In this document: positions 37,523-46,559 of the stretch, piece after piece | Layout of the letters: every line of letters begins with the position of its first letter | Numbering within the stretch: position 1 is the stretch's first letter | DNA from: RGIG4576 sp964613095 | Lineage (GTDB): Bacteria; Bacteroidota; Bacteroidia; Bacteroidales; Muribaculaceae | NCBI GenBank assembly: GCA_964613095.1 | Contig: CAZTFX010000003.1 | Location: 17,052-81,051, forward strand | Direction: 5' to 3' | Length of the DNA: 64,000 nt | Position numbers and translations under genes: made by a program | Notes under the pieces: model-generated | Told to the model about the DNA's origin: nothing | The model's database searches: none | The model's input: the letters and a program-made list of their open reading frames with translations, nothing else

Positions 37523-37631
37523 AAAAAGAGGCTGTCTAACAAGTCTGATTTTAACGATTTTACCCCCGCCAGAAGTTTATCTGACGGGGGTAAATTTCAT
37601 TTTTCTAGGACTTGTTAGACAGTCTCTTTTT
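37523..37631. repeat. Nested inverted repeat (MITE-like or bidirectional terminator)
   Basis: Outer arms of 23 bp (37523-37545 and 37609-37631) pair at 22 positions plus one G-T. Inner arms of 15 bp (37559-37573 and 37580-37594) pair at 14, with a GC-rich core unlike the surrounding AT-rich DNA. A- and T-runs flank the outer arms, so it can terminate both convergent genes. Its size, nested design and a GAGGCTGTCTAACAAGTC end also look like a miniature inverted-repeat element. No target-site duplication was evident. Confidence 0.85.
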
Positions 37632-37651
37632 CGTATCACTTGTTCTTGTTA

Positions 37652-38902
37652 TTAGTTTTGACTTTCAATTGCATTCAATTTAGCTTCATTACCTAATTGA
37701 TAATATATACTGCGTAACGCATTTTTTGCGTCAAAATTATCTTTATCTAATTCATAAGCTTTTTCTAAATAAGGAAGAGCTTCTTCATATAGAGGATTGA
37801 CCAATTTAGCCAAAGCTTCACCTGTTAAATCAACTTTTTCATCTCTTAACTTAACAGCCTTATTGTAATAATAACGTCCAAGATCAAATTGAGCTTTTGA
37901 ATTATTTGGATCCAAATCTACAGCTTTCTTAAAATAAGGAAGAGCTTCTTCTATTGATGATTGCTTTTCCACTAAATTACCTTTCAGATTACAGAATTCT
38001 GCATTTTGTGGATTATCATTAATTGCTTGATCTAAATATTGTGAAGCCAAATCAAATTTTTCTTCAAATAGATAATGATTAATAAGAATACTTACATATT
38101 GGTTATCTTGCTTTCCATAGAAAGGAATTGCTGCTTTTGCTATACCAAGAAATTCATCATTATTCTTTAATTCAGCTGCACAACTTAATGGATAATCAAA
38201 TGCTTCTTTTCTAGAAGTATATCCTAAATCAATTGCTTTTTTAAACGCAACCAAAGCGTCCTTCGGATTAGTAGCTTGCCACAATGCAACACCTTGCCAG
38301 AAACGTATTTCACCCACAATAGTATCAGCAGGTTGTTGAATTCTATCTTTCAAATATGGCTCAAACGGCAAAGTTGCACATAACTCATAGCATTTTGCTG
38401 CATTTTCATAATCATTAGCTTGATGTAAAGTACTAGCCATGTTATTTAGTGGCATGTAGTTTTCAGCTAATAACTTATAAATCTTTTCAGTATATTCAGC
38501 CTTAATATTAGGTAAACCGGTTTTCTTATCAATTTTAGGTTGACCAGTCTTTTTATCTAGTTCAGGAACTGAATCAAATGGCAATGCAGCCTTCAAATAT
38601 CCAATTCCAGCAAGAAGAGCTAAACCCATTTTCTTAGAATCTACAGAAGCTGGGTTGATTACACTTTTCTTATACAAATCATCAAACTCATTCAATTCCA
38701 ATTTAGCTGCAGTAAACCATGTATAAGAACTGTTTTTAGATGATTCCTCTGTTAACGCAGGTTTCAACGACTCACGTAACACTTGATAATTAGGATTTGA
38801 AGCACTAATACCTTTATCAACTTTCTTTACCAAGTCAATCTGCGCATTTATTGCAGAAAAACATAGAGAGGTACATGCTAGCGTTAAAAATAATTTTTTC
38901 AT
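37652..38902 (-). CDS. Tetratricopeptide-repeat protein
   Basis: 416 residues with a signal peptide (about 1-20, ending INAQ), so it is exported. TPR-like helical pairs run from about residue 165 to the end, most clearly PYFKKAVDLDPNNSKAQFDLGRYY and LPYLEKAYELDKDNFDAKNAL. It is likely a periplasmic or outer-membrane-associated scaffold. It lies 39 bp after gyrA in the same direction and may share its transcript. Confidence 0.85.
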   Translation of the reverse strand: MKKLFLTLACTSLCFSAINAQIDLVKKVDKGISASNPNYQVLRESLKPALTEESSKNSSYTWFTAAKLELNEFDDLYKKSVINPASVDSKKMGLALLAGIGYLKAALPFDSVPELDKKTGQPKIDKKTGLPNIKAEYTEKIYKLLAENYMPLNNMASTLHQANDYENAAKCYELCATLPFEPYLKDRIQQPADTIVGEIRFWQGVALWQATNPKDALVAFKKAIDLGYTSRKEAFDYPLSCAAELKNNDEFLGIAKAAIPFYGKQDNQYVSILINHYLFEEKFDLASQYLDQAINDNPQNAEFCNLKGNLVEKQSSIEEALPYFKKAVDLDPNNSKAQFDLGRYYYNKAVKLRDEKVDLTGEALAKLVNPLYEEALPYLEKAYELDKDNFDAKNALRSIYYQLGNEAKLNAIESQN

Positions 38903-38941
38903 ATTGATTAATTTTGAAATTAATTATTAGTTATTTATTCT

Positions 38942-41470
38942 TTATTTTTCACTTTCAGTAGATGGCATTTCAGATGTATTATTATCTACGCCTTCCTTCA
39001 ATTCTATATTATTTTCCGTTTCTTCTATTTCGCTTGTATCAACTTTACAAACCGAAGCAATTTCATCATTTCTCTTTTCCAGGTTTATTAATCTGACTCC
39101 TTGAGTTGCTCGTCCCATAACTCTTATATCGGCTACATTCAAACGCAACGTAATACCTGATTTATTAATAATTACTAAATCATTCTTATCATTTACACTC
39201 TTTATAGCTACTAGTTTTCCTGTCTTTTCGGTTATATTGATAGTCTTAACTCCTTTACCACCACGATTGGTAATACGATAATCTTCTAAATCGGAACGTT
39301 TTCCATATCCTTGTTCAGAAACTACCATAACAGTATTTTCAGTACCCTTTGGCATACAAATCATTCCTACAATTTCATCATCTTCAGAATCCAAAGTCAT
39401 ACCTTTCACACCGGTTGACATACGTCCCATTTCACGCACTTTGCTTTCATGGAATCGGATAGCTTTACCATATTTATTTGCCAAAATAACATCACTATCG
39501 CCGTCGGTCATTCGAACTTCAACCACTTGGTCATCTTCACGTATAATAATTGCATTAACGCCATTTACACGTGGGCGTGAATATGCTTCAAGTTTTGTTT
39601 TCTTTATTACACCGTTCTTTGTGCAGAAAATAAGGTTGTGAGTTGTGTTATATTCAGGATCTGTCAAATTTTTGCAACGAATGAATGCATTAACTTTATC
39701 ATCGGAATCAATATTCAACATATTTTGAATAGCACGTCCTTTTGAATTCTTACTACCTTCAGGTATTTCATAAACTTTCAACCAATAACAACGACCCTTT
39801 TGAGTAAAGAATAACATATAGTTATGCATTGAAGCCGGATAAATATATTCGATAAAATCTTCTTCTCGAGTATCACTTCCCTTTGCTCCAACTCCTCCAC
39901 GATTTTGTGCGCGGAACTCACTCAATGGAGTACGTTTAATATATCCGAGATGCGAAATTGTGATAATCATTTCATCATCAGCATAAAAATCTTCTGCATT
40001 AAATTCTTCAGATGCATATACGATTTCTGTCTTTCTATCATCACCAAACTTATCTCTTACCTCAATCAATTCATTTTCTATAACTTTACGACAAACAGCA
40101 TCATCTGTCAAAATATCATTCAAATGTTGAATCAATTTTTGTAATTCGGCAAATTCATCACGTAGCTTATCTTGTTCAAGATTTGTAAGGTTACGCAAAC
40201 GCATTTCAACTATTGCACGAGTCTGTACATCGTCCAAATTGAAACGTTCACTCAATCTTGCACGCGCTTCATCAGTTATTTTACTACTCTTAATAATATG
40301 TATTACTTCATCAATGTTATCAGATGCAATAATTAAACCTTCTACTATGTGTGCCCTATCTTGAGCCTTCTTTAATTCAAATTTTGTACGACGAATCACC
40401 ACTTCATGGCGATGGTCGAGGAAGTGTTGCAATATTTCTTTCAAATTCAATGTGTGAGGACGCCCTTTAACCAGAGCCACATTATTCACACTGAAAGAAG
40501 ATTGCAATTGAGTCATCTTATACAACTTGTTTAGAACCACATTTGCATTTGCATCTTTCTTTATATCAACAACGATACGCATACCTTTTCGGTCACTTTC
40601 ATCATTAATATTTGAGATACCATCAAGACGCTTTTCTTCAACAAGTTTTGCAATGTCCTCAATCAGAACTCGCTTATTTACATTATAAGGAATTTCTGTT
40701 ACAATTATTTTTTCTCGGTCACCTTCATTCTCTATTTCGACCTTTGCTCTTATAACAATACGTCCCCTACCTGTCATAAAGGCTTCTTTTACTCCTGCAT
40801 AACCATATATAATACCTCCGGTTGGAAAATCAGGAGCTTTAATATGTTGCATTAAGCCTTCTATTTCTATATCCGGATCCTTTAGCAATGCCAAACAACC
40901 ATTTATAGACTCTGTCAAATTATGAGGAGGCATATTTGTTGCCATACCTACGGCAATACCTGATGCACCATTCACTAATAAATTTGGGAAACGAGTAGGT
41001 AAAACGGTTGGTTCTTGTAATGTATTATCGAAATTAGGTGTAAAATCCACTGTATCTTCATCGATATCACGCATCATCTCCTCACCCATCTTAGCAAGAC
41101 GTGCTTCAGTATAACGCATTGCTGCCGGGCTATCTCCATCGATCGAACCAAAGTTTCCTTGTCCTTCAACCAATGTATAACGTAATGCCCAATCTTGAGC
41201 CATACGCACCATTGCAAAGTACACAGAGGAGTCTCCATGTGGGTGATACTTACCGAGAACTTCACCGACTATACGAGCCGATTTCTTTGTAGGTGCTGTA
41301 GATACATTACCCAACTTTTCCATACCAAACAATACTCTACGATGTACTGGTTTAAAACCATCACGTACATCAGGTAGAGCACGAGACACAATCACCGACA
41401 TAGAATAGTCGATGTATGCCGATTTCATTTCATTTTCAATGTTGATCTTTCTAATGCGATCTTCTGACAT
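38942..41470 (-). CDS. gyrA: DNA gyrase subunit A
   Basis: 842 residues, full length. Breaks and rejoins DNA as part of GyrA2B2. The active-site tyrosine is Tyr120 in AAMRYTEARL; the quinolone-resistance region reads YHPHGDSSVYFAMVR (75-89), keeping the serine linked to quinolone sensitivity. The GyrA-box QNRGGVGAKG is present around 523, marking it as gyrase and not topoisomerase IV. The acidic tail (EIEETENNIELKEGVD) follows the six-bladed beta-pinwheel. Promoter motif at 41549-41556. Confidence 0.96.
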   Translation of the reverse strand: MSEDRIRKINIENEMKSAYIDYSMSVIVSRALPDVRDGFKPVHRRVLFGMEKLGNVSTAPTKKSARIVGEVLGKYHPHGDSSVYFAMVRMAQDWALRYTLVEGQGNFGSIDGDSPAAMRYTEARLAKMGEEMMRDIDEDTVDFTPNFDNTLQEPTVLPTRFPNLLVNGASGIAVGMATNMPPHNLTESINGCLALLKDPDIEIEGLMQHIKAPDFPTGGIIYGYAGVKEAFMTGRGRIVIRAKVEIENEGDREKIIVTEIPYNVNKRVLIEDIAKLVEEKRLDGISNINDESDRKGMRIVVDIKKDANANVVLNKLYKMTQLQSSFSVNNVALVKGRPHTLNLKEILQHFLDHRHEVVIRRTKFELKKAQDRAHIVEGLIIASDNIDEVIHIIKSSKITDEARARLSERFNLDDVQTRAIVEMRLRNLTNLEQDKLRDEFAELQKLIQHLNDILTDDAVCRKVIENELIEVRDKFGDDRKTEIVYASEEFNAEDFYADDEMIITISHLGYIKRTPLSEFRAQNRGGVGAKGSDTREEDFIEYIYPASMHNYMLFFTQKGRCYWLKVYEIPEGSKNSKGRAIQNMLNIDSDDKVNAFIRCKNLTDPEYNTTHNLIFCTKNGVIKKTKLEAYSRPRVNGVNAIIIREDDQVVEVRMTDGDSDVILANKYGKAIRFHESKVREMGRMSTGVKGMTLDSEDDEIVGMICMPKGTENTVMVVSEQGYGKRSDLEDYRITNRGGKGVKTINITEKTGKLVAIKSVNDKNDLVIINKSGITLRLNVADIRVMGRATQGVRLINLEKRNDEIASVCKVDTSEIEETENNIELKEGVDNNTSEMPSTESEK

Positions 41471-41548
41471 ATTTTCTGTTAAAATTATTTACAAATTACT
41501 ATACAATGTATCATTTTACAATGATTCAATATCTGTTATTTCAACATA

Positions 41549-41556
41549 CAAAGATA
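41549..41556 (-). promoter_or_regulatory. -7 element for gyrA
   Basis: Minus-strand TATCTTTG, 79 bp before the gyrA start. Confidence 0.45.
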
Positions 41557-41685
41557 ATCAAAAAATATAAATATATACGACTTTTAAAGCAACTAATCTC
41601 ACAAATATTTTAAGACTTTGGCATAATAATTGTTATATTAATGATTATTAATATTTACAGATAACCTTTTTATAAATAAGTATCA

Positions 41686-41693
41686 TAATTTTG
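41686..41693 (+). promoter_or_regulatory. -7 element for the 59-residue ORF and clpC
   Basis: TAATTTTG ending only 8 bp before the ATG at 41702. If the transcription start lies 5-8 bp downstream, as usual, the mRNA would be almost leaderless. Confidence 0.5.
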
Positions 41694-41701
41694 TAATTAA
41701 T

Positions 41702-41881
41702 ATGTGGACTTTTATTACATTTATAGTATTATTAATTCTATCATTTGTTCCCATGCTGTTATTAGTGGCATGTTCAGAGAATTGTGATAAATTTGAGGTT
41801 CCTAAAATAATGAAATCTGCTAAGCTATTGAAACCAATGGAACCGGTTAAATTGTTAAAACCCATAAAAGATAATATATGA
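41702..41881 (+). CDS. 59-residue membrane or lipoprotein-like peptide coupled to clpC
   Basis: A short ORF, easily missed. Residues 1-23 are strongly hydrophobic and end in a lipobox-like LVAC (Cys24), followed by a basic tail with a repeated LLKPMEP/LLKPIKD motif. It could be a micro-lipoprotein of 36 residues after cleavage, or a single-span membrane peptide. Its stop overlaps the clpC start by 4 bp (ATGA), the signature of translational coupling. It starts just after a TAATTTTG motif, so the mRNA may be almost leaderless. I know of no family. Part of its extent could be non-coding leader, but the coupling supports real translation. Confidence 0.55.
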   Translation: MWTFITFIVLLILSFVPMLLLVACSENCDKFEVPKIMKSAKLLKPMEPVKLLKPIKDNI

Positions 41882-44019
41882 AACGAAACAATATAGATTA
41901 TATAAAATATTATCCAATAGGTATCTCAACACCTCGTATGGGAGCTGATTTTCCTGAAGAAGAGGATGCAGAAGAATTTTCAAACGAAAGTTCGTCTTCA
42001 AACATAAACCAATCGCCGGAAAGCTCTTCTAAAAGCACAGCAAGCAAGACTGCCACAAAAAGCGGCAACAGCACACCTATCCTTGACAAATACGGCAAGG
42101 ATATGACAAAAGATGCCGAAAATGGTAAACTCGATCCGGTTATTGGTAGAGAAAAAGAAATTGAACGACTTGCTCAAATCCTAAGTAGACGCAAAAAGAA
42201 TAATCCCGTTCTTATAGGTGAACCAGGTGTTGGAAAATCTGCTATAGTTGAAGGACTTGCTTTAGCTATTATTCAACGTAAAGTTTCACGTGTTTTGTTT
42301 GACAAACGTGTAGTATCTCTTGATATGGCAGGACTTGTTGCAGGTACAAAGTATAGAGGTCAATTTGAAGAACGTATCAAAGCTGTTATAGATGAACTTT
42401 CTTCAAATTCTGATGTCATACTATTTATTGATGAAATTCATAACATAGTTGGGGCTGGAAATGCGGCAGGTTCAATGGATGCAGCAAATCTACTAAAACC
42501 TGCACTTGCTCGTGGAGAAATACAATGTATCGGGGCTACCACCCTTGATGAATATCGTAAAAACATCGAAAAAGATGGAGCTTTGGAACGTCGATTTCAA
42601 AAGGTAATGGTAGAACCCACTACAGCCGAAGAAACTTTGGCAATACTTAATAATATCAAAGGAAAATATGAAGAACATCATGGTGTTATCTATACACCCG
42701 AAGCTATCGAGGATTGCGTAAAACTTACTGAAAGATATGTAAGTGATCGCAATTTCCCCGATAAAGCTATTGACGCACTTGATGAAGCCGGTTCTCGCGT
42801 ACATATATCCAATATTGTTGTACCCAAAGAAATTGATAATCTCGAAAAACAGATTTCGGAGGCACAACGCAATAAAGTAAAGGCTGCACAAGCTCAAAAC
42901 TTTGAAATTGCGGCTAATTATAGAGATGTTCAGGAACAACTGACAGCAAAGCTAAATCAAGCAAAACTTGAATGGGAAGAAGAACTCGCCAAAAAACGAG
43001 AAATTGTAGATGTCGATAAAGTTGCCGAAGTAGTTGCAATGATGACTGGTGTTCCGGTTCAACGTATTGCACAAGCCGAAGGAGAACGTCTGCTTAAAAT
43101 GGGTGATGAACTTAAAGATACCATTATAGACCAAGATGAAGCAATAGAGAAAATTACAAAATGTATTCGACGCAATCGTGTAGGGCTTAAAGATCCTAAC
43201 CGCCCTATCGGCAGTTTCATGTTTTTAGGTCCTACCGGTGTAGGTAAAACTTACCTTGCCAAAAAACTCGCACAATTCCTCTTTGGAAGTGAAGATGCAT
43301 TAATACGCATTGATATGAGTGAATATATGGAAAAATTCACCGTATCACGTCTTGTTGGAGCACCTCCGGGATACGTTGGATATGAAGAAGGCGGACAATT
43401 AACCGAAAAAGTACGTCGTCACCCCTATTCAGTCGTTCTGCTTGACGAACTTGAAAAAGCTCATTCCGATGTATTCAATATGTTGTTACAGGTAATGGAT
43501 GAAGGTCGCCTTACCGATAGTTTAGGTCGTAAAGTTGATTTTAAAAATACTATAATAATAATGACCTCAAACATCGGGTCACGCGAACTTAAAGATTTTG
43601 GAGGCGGAGTAGGTTTTAACACCTCGACAATCACCAAAGAACGTTCTCATGGCATAATAACAAAGGCATTGAATCAACGTTTTTCACCTGAATTCTTGAA
43701 CCGTATCGATGACATAATAATGTTTGATTCTCTCAACAAAGATTCAATATTCAAAATTATCAACCTTGAATTATGTTCATTCTACAAAAGGGTTAACTAT
43801 TTGGGCTACACATTGGAAATAACCAAGGAAGCCAAAGATTTCCTTGCAGAAAAAGGTTATGACAAGCAATATGGGGCAAGACCACTGAAACGAGCTATTC
43901 AAACTCACATAGAAGACAATCTTGCAGAAATTTTATTGCGAGGAGAAGCCAAACCAGGAGATACAATACTTGTCGATGTTTCTACCGATAAAGAAAAAAT
44001 CACAACTTCAATCAAATAA
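41878..44019 (+). CDS. clpC: ClpC-type AAA+ unfoldase lacking the N-terminal domain
   Basis: 713 residues; Bacteroidota ClpC is usually about 840. The two AAA+ modules are complete: Walker A GEPGVGKS (114-121) and GPTGVGKT (about 451-458), with a short ClpC-type middle coiled-coil around 325-380. A GGGVGF near 577 resembles the ClpP-binding loop, so it can probably partner ClpP. The missing part is the N-domain of about 140 residues that binds substrates or adaptors. Residues 1-70 are only a Ser- and acid-rich linker. I saw no stray N-domain in other frames upstream. The start overlaps the 59-residue ORF. It may be an N-less protease unfoldase, or a second, specialised ClpC; no other copy is visible in this window. 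Confidence 0.9.
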   Translation: MKRNNIDYIKYYPIGISTPRMGADFPEEEDAEEFSNESSSSNINQSPESSSKSTASKTATKSGNSTPILDKYGKDMTKDAENGKLDPVIGREKEIERLAQILSRRKKNNPVLIGEPGVGKSAIVEGLALAIIQRKVSRVLFDKRVVSLDMAGLVAGTKYRGQFEERIKAVIDELSSNSDVILFIDEIHNIVGAGNAAGSMDAANLLKPALARGEIQCIGATTLDEYRKNIEKDGALERRFQKVMVEPTTAEETLAILNNIKGKYEEHHGVIYTPEAIEDCVKLTERYVSDRNFPDKAIDALDEAGSRVHISNIVVPKEIDNLEKQISEAQRNKVKAAQAQNFEIAANYRDVQEQLTAKLNQAKLEWEEELAKKREIVDVDKVAEVVAMMTGVPVQRIAQAEGERLLKMGDELKDTIIDQDEAIEKITKCIRRNRVGLKDPNRPIGSFMFLGPTGVGKTYLAKKLAQFLFGSEDALIRIDMSEYMEKFTVSRLVGAPPGYVGYEEGGQLTEKVRRHPYSVVLLDELEKAHSDVFNMLLQVMDEGRLTDSLGRKVDFKNTIIIMTSNIGSRELKDFGGGVGFNTSTITKERSHGIITKALNQRFSPEFLNRIDDIIMFDSLNKDSIFKIINLELCSFYKRVNYLGYTLEITKEAKDFLAEKGYDKQYGARPLKRAIQTHIEDNLAEILLRGEAKPGDTILVDVSTDKEKITTSIK

Positions 44020-44059
44020 ACAAAAACTCTCAGAATGAAGATTCTGAGAGTTTTTGTTT
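44018..44059. terminator. Bidirectional terminator after clpC
   Basis: 19-bp perfect inverted repeat (44018-44036 with 44041-44059, loop GAAG) between convergent genes, with a T-run on each strand. Confidence 0.9.
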
Positions 44060-44063
44060 AATG

Positions 44064-44654
44064 TTATTTTTTTAATTCAATCAAGATAACGCCATTTTTT
44101 GCCTTATCTCCGTATTTATCTATATACTCTGCCAAATCATCAGCCTTTTTAACAACCGTCATTTTTTCAATATTATCTGCCTTAATCTCATCCAATCCTC
44201 TATCAAACAGTTTTCCATCAACTAAAACAATAGAGTCTTTCGCTTTAGAAGATTTTTGCTTTTTTACTGCACCTTTATCCTCTGACAACACAACATCTGT
44301 TTCTTGATTATCCTTATCCCCTACTTTAATCACAGCCTTTTGATAACCGGCATACGAAACTTCTAATTTTACGCCCTTAGATACCGAAATAGAGTAAGCT
44401 CCATTAAGATCGGAAACAACACCTTTTTTAGTTGCACGATTAACAATGACTGCACCAATAATAGGTTTACCATTCCGGTCGGTCACTTTGCCAGAGACCA
44501 AACATTTTTCACTTGATTCATTCACGTTCACAGTAGCAACTTTTCCTTTCAAGTTTGCTTGTCCTAATTCGACTGATGATGTTCCCATTAATCCTCCTGC
44601 AAAAATGTTTGCATTCACAGTCAACAGCATTACTAATAAAATTTTTGTTTTCAT
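44064..44654 (-). CDS. Secreted carboxypeptidase-regulatory-like/plug-like protein
   Basis: 196 residues with a signal peptide (about 1-18). Residues about 50-115 are a CarboxypepD_reg-like sandwich (VSGKVTDRNGKPIIGAVIV, then VSDLNGAYSISV). The C-terminal part (VLVDGKLFDRGLDEI and IDKYGDKAKNGVILIELKK) resembles the plug-like start of TonB-dependent receptors. The same two parts form the C-terminus of the BlaR1-type protein upstream, so this is a free paralogue of that region. It lies 110 bp downstream of the BlaR1-type gene. Function unknown; it may be a partner or decoy for the sensor. Confidence 0.75.
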   Translation of the reverse strand: MKTKILLVMLLTVNANIFAGGLMGTSSVELGQANLKGKVATVNVNESSEKCLVSGKVTDRNGKPIIGAVIVNRATKKGVVSDLNGAYSISVSKGVKLEVSYAGYQKAVIKVGDKDNQETDVVLSEDKGAVKKQKSSKAKDSIVLVDGKLFDRGLDEIKADNIEKMTVVKKADDLAEYIDKYGDKAKNGVILIELKK

Positions 44655-44764
44655 AATACATCGTTTTTTAAGTTAAACATCATTATTTTAATAAATTAAG
44701 TATATAGTCCGCCCTGAGAAAGTACATTTACCATCTCTAAACAGCTCTTATTATGTGAATTAGA

Positions 44765-46141
44765 TTATTCTTTCAGTTCAACTTTTATAATACCGTTATT
44801 TGCAATTTCTCCATACTTTTCAATATATGGTTTTAACGCAGTTTTATTCTTTATAATGGTTATACCTTTAATCTTGTTGGTCGGTATGTCTTTCAGAGGT
44901 TTATCATATAATTCATCATTTACAAGAATTATTTGCCTTTTTTCTTCTGAATGTTTATTCTTAACCGCTACATCTTTTATCTGCATTTTACCCTCTGTCT
45001 GTAATGCTATATCAATCGTTTGAGTATCATCCCTACCTGCTATTATCGCACCTTTGACATATCCCGGATATACGATTTCCAATATTGAACCTTTAGGGAG
45101 ATTTAACTGATACTTTCCTTCCACATCGGTAACTGCCCCCTTACTCGTTTTCTTGTCTTTTATCACTGCACCTATAATCGGCTCTCCCGTCTCTTTATCA
45201 GTAATTTTACCCATAATGGTACAAACCTCTTTCGACTCCGACATTTTTATTTCTTCAACCGTTCCTGATAAATATTTGATTTCATCAGGTTTCTTTACAA
45301 ATGCAAATACTATTACTGCAACCATTAAAAACGGTAATAGCAATATGGCTCTTGCATTTTTCTCGGTTCTTACCATTGTCATGGCAAAAAAGCGTTTTTT
45401 CAACGGATGCCCCACTAAATTACATGTTAAATCACCTTTTATTCCCAACACTTGTTTTAATAATGTTGTCCTATATTCGGTTACATCATATCCTTGATTT
45501 AGCACATCTGCATCAGCTTCCATTTCTTGAATCTCTATCAATTTCTTCATAGATAACCACACAAATGGATTGAACCAACAAAAGGCTTTCAATAATTCCA
45601 ACAATATACGTTCTTGTGAATGTTCATGTTTTATATGACTTTTTTCATGTGCTATAATTTGCTTCCTTTCCGATTCATCTTCTATTATCGGTAAATATAT
45701 AGTATGTAAAAACGAATATGGCGTTTTTATCATTTCATGTACAGCTATTGAATATTTTTCAAATTTTATTTTTTCAGCAATCTGTCTTAATCGATATGTT
45801 CTACTTAAACGAATAACCATACCACCGAGAACCAAACCAACACCTAATATATAAACAGTCCACATAATATTAGTCCAATTCCACCAATTATAACTTTCTA
45901 TATCTTGAATATAAGAAATATCATTACTTATAATAACATTCTCAGCCGGCATTACGACTACATCCCCTTGCCATACCGGTATCTGCAATAAAGGTATCAA
46001 GCATGACATGAATATTCCTATAATCATAACATAACGACTTACTTTATAACTTGTGTGATGCATTATGAGCAAATGATATAATGCAAAAAACAACCCGCTA
46101 CACACAATGCTTTCGATGAAATATAACAATGGTTCTTTCAT
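44765..46141 (-). CDS. BlaR1/MecR1-type M56 membrane metalloprotease with carboxypeptidase-regulatory domain
   Basis: 458 residues. N-terminal M56 membrane protease with about four spans (near 6-26, 34-55, 92-112 and 265-285) and the zinc motif HEKSH (165-169) with Glu206 in EMEADADV. In classic BlaR1 the protein ends in an extracellular penicillin-binding sensor. Here it ends in a CarboxypepD_reg-like domain (about 307-370) and a plug-like tail (ILVNDELYDKPL... NNGIIKVELKE). This is a known Bacteroidota variant type; the signal is unknown and need not be a beta-lactam. It follows blaI by 5 bp. Confidence 0.88.
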   Translation of the reverse strand: MKEPLLYFIESIVCSGLFFALYHLLIMHHTSYKVSRYVMIIGIFMSCLIPLLQIPVWQGDVVVMPAENVIISNDISYIQDIESYNWWNWTNIMWTVYILGVGLVLGGMVIRLSRTYRLRQIAEKIKFEKYSIAVHEMIKTPYSFLHTIYLPIIEDESERKQIIAHEKSHIKHEHSQERILLELLKAFCWFNPFVWLSMKKLIEIQEMEADADVLNQGYDVTEYRTTLLKQVLGIKGDLTCNLVGHPLKKRFFAMTMVRTEKNARAILLLPFLMVAVIVFAFVKKPDEIKYLSGTVEEIKMSESKEVCTIMGKITDKETGEPIIGAVIKDKKTSKGAVTDVEGKYQLNLPKGSILEIVYPGYVKGAIIAGRDDTQTIDIALQTEGKMQIKDVAVKNKHSEEKRQIILVNDELYDKPLKDIPTNKIKGITIIKNKTALKPYIEKYGEIANNGIIKVELKE

Positions 46142-46146
46142 TATGG

Positions 46147-46533
46147 TTACTTTTTTTCTTTGATTATTTTTATAACATCCTCCAGTTCATCGATTGTTAT
46201 TGACCTTGAATCGGAAAAGAAACAAAGCATTTGCGAAATCGAACCACCAAAAAAGTTATTCAACACATTCCCCATAAAGGATTTTGTATAGTTTCGTTTT
46301 TCTACCAACGGATAATATTGATATGTGGTACCGAAAGCATTATGTCCAACAAAGCCTTTCTTTTCCAAGACTCTTATCACTGTTGATACCGTATTATATG
46401 CCGGTTTTGGTTCCGGCATTTCTTCTAAAATATCCTTTACGAATACTTTCTCCTTTGCCCACAGAATTTGCATAACTTCAAGTTCTGCACGTGTTAATTC
46501 TTGTGATGAATTGCTATTAGCTTTTCTTGCCAT
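46147..46533 (-). CDS. BlaI/MecI/CopY-family repressor
   Basis: 128 residues. Winged-helix DNA-binding domain in the first 80 residues (ELTRAELEVMQILW, AYNTVSTVIRVLEKKGFV). The C-terminal half dimerises and would carry the protease cleavage site. It is the first gene of an operon with the BlaR1-type protease. Two dyads in front of the gene lie over its own promoter, fitting autorepression. Confidence 0.92.
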   Translation of the reverse strand: MARKANSNSSQELTRAELEVMQILWAKEKVFVKDILEEMPEPKPAYNTVSTVIRVLEKKGFVGHNAFGTTYQYYPLVEKRNYTKSFMGNVLNNFFGGSISQMLCFFSDSRSITIDELEDVIKIIKEKK

Positions 46534-46559
46534 TTTGTAGTATTATTAATTTTCAGCCA

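Noticed and set aside
41471..41877. Possibility that the ClpC N-domain is present but frameshifted upstream
   Set aside because: No N-domain-like sequence was seen in any plus-strand frame here; the region holds the gyrA promoter, the clpC promoter and the 59-residue ORF.
42493..42939. 148-codon minus-strand reading inside clpC
   Set aside because: Fully antisense to a conserved AAA+ module, no start signals, and no family resemblance.
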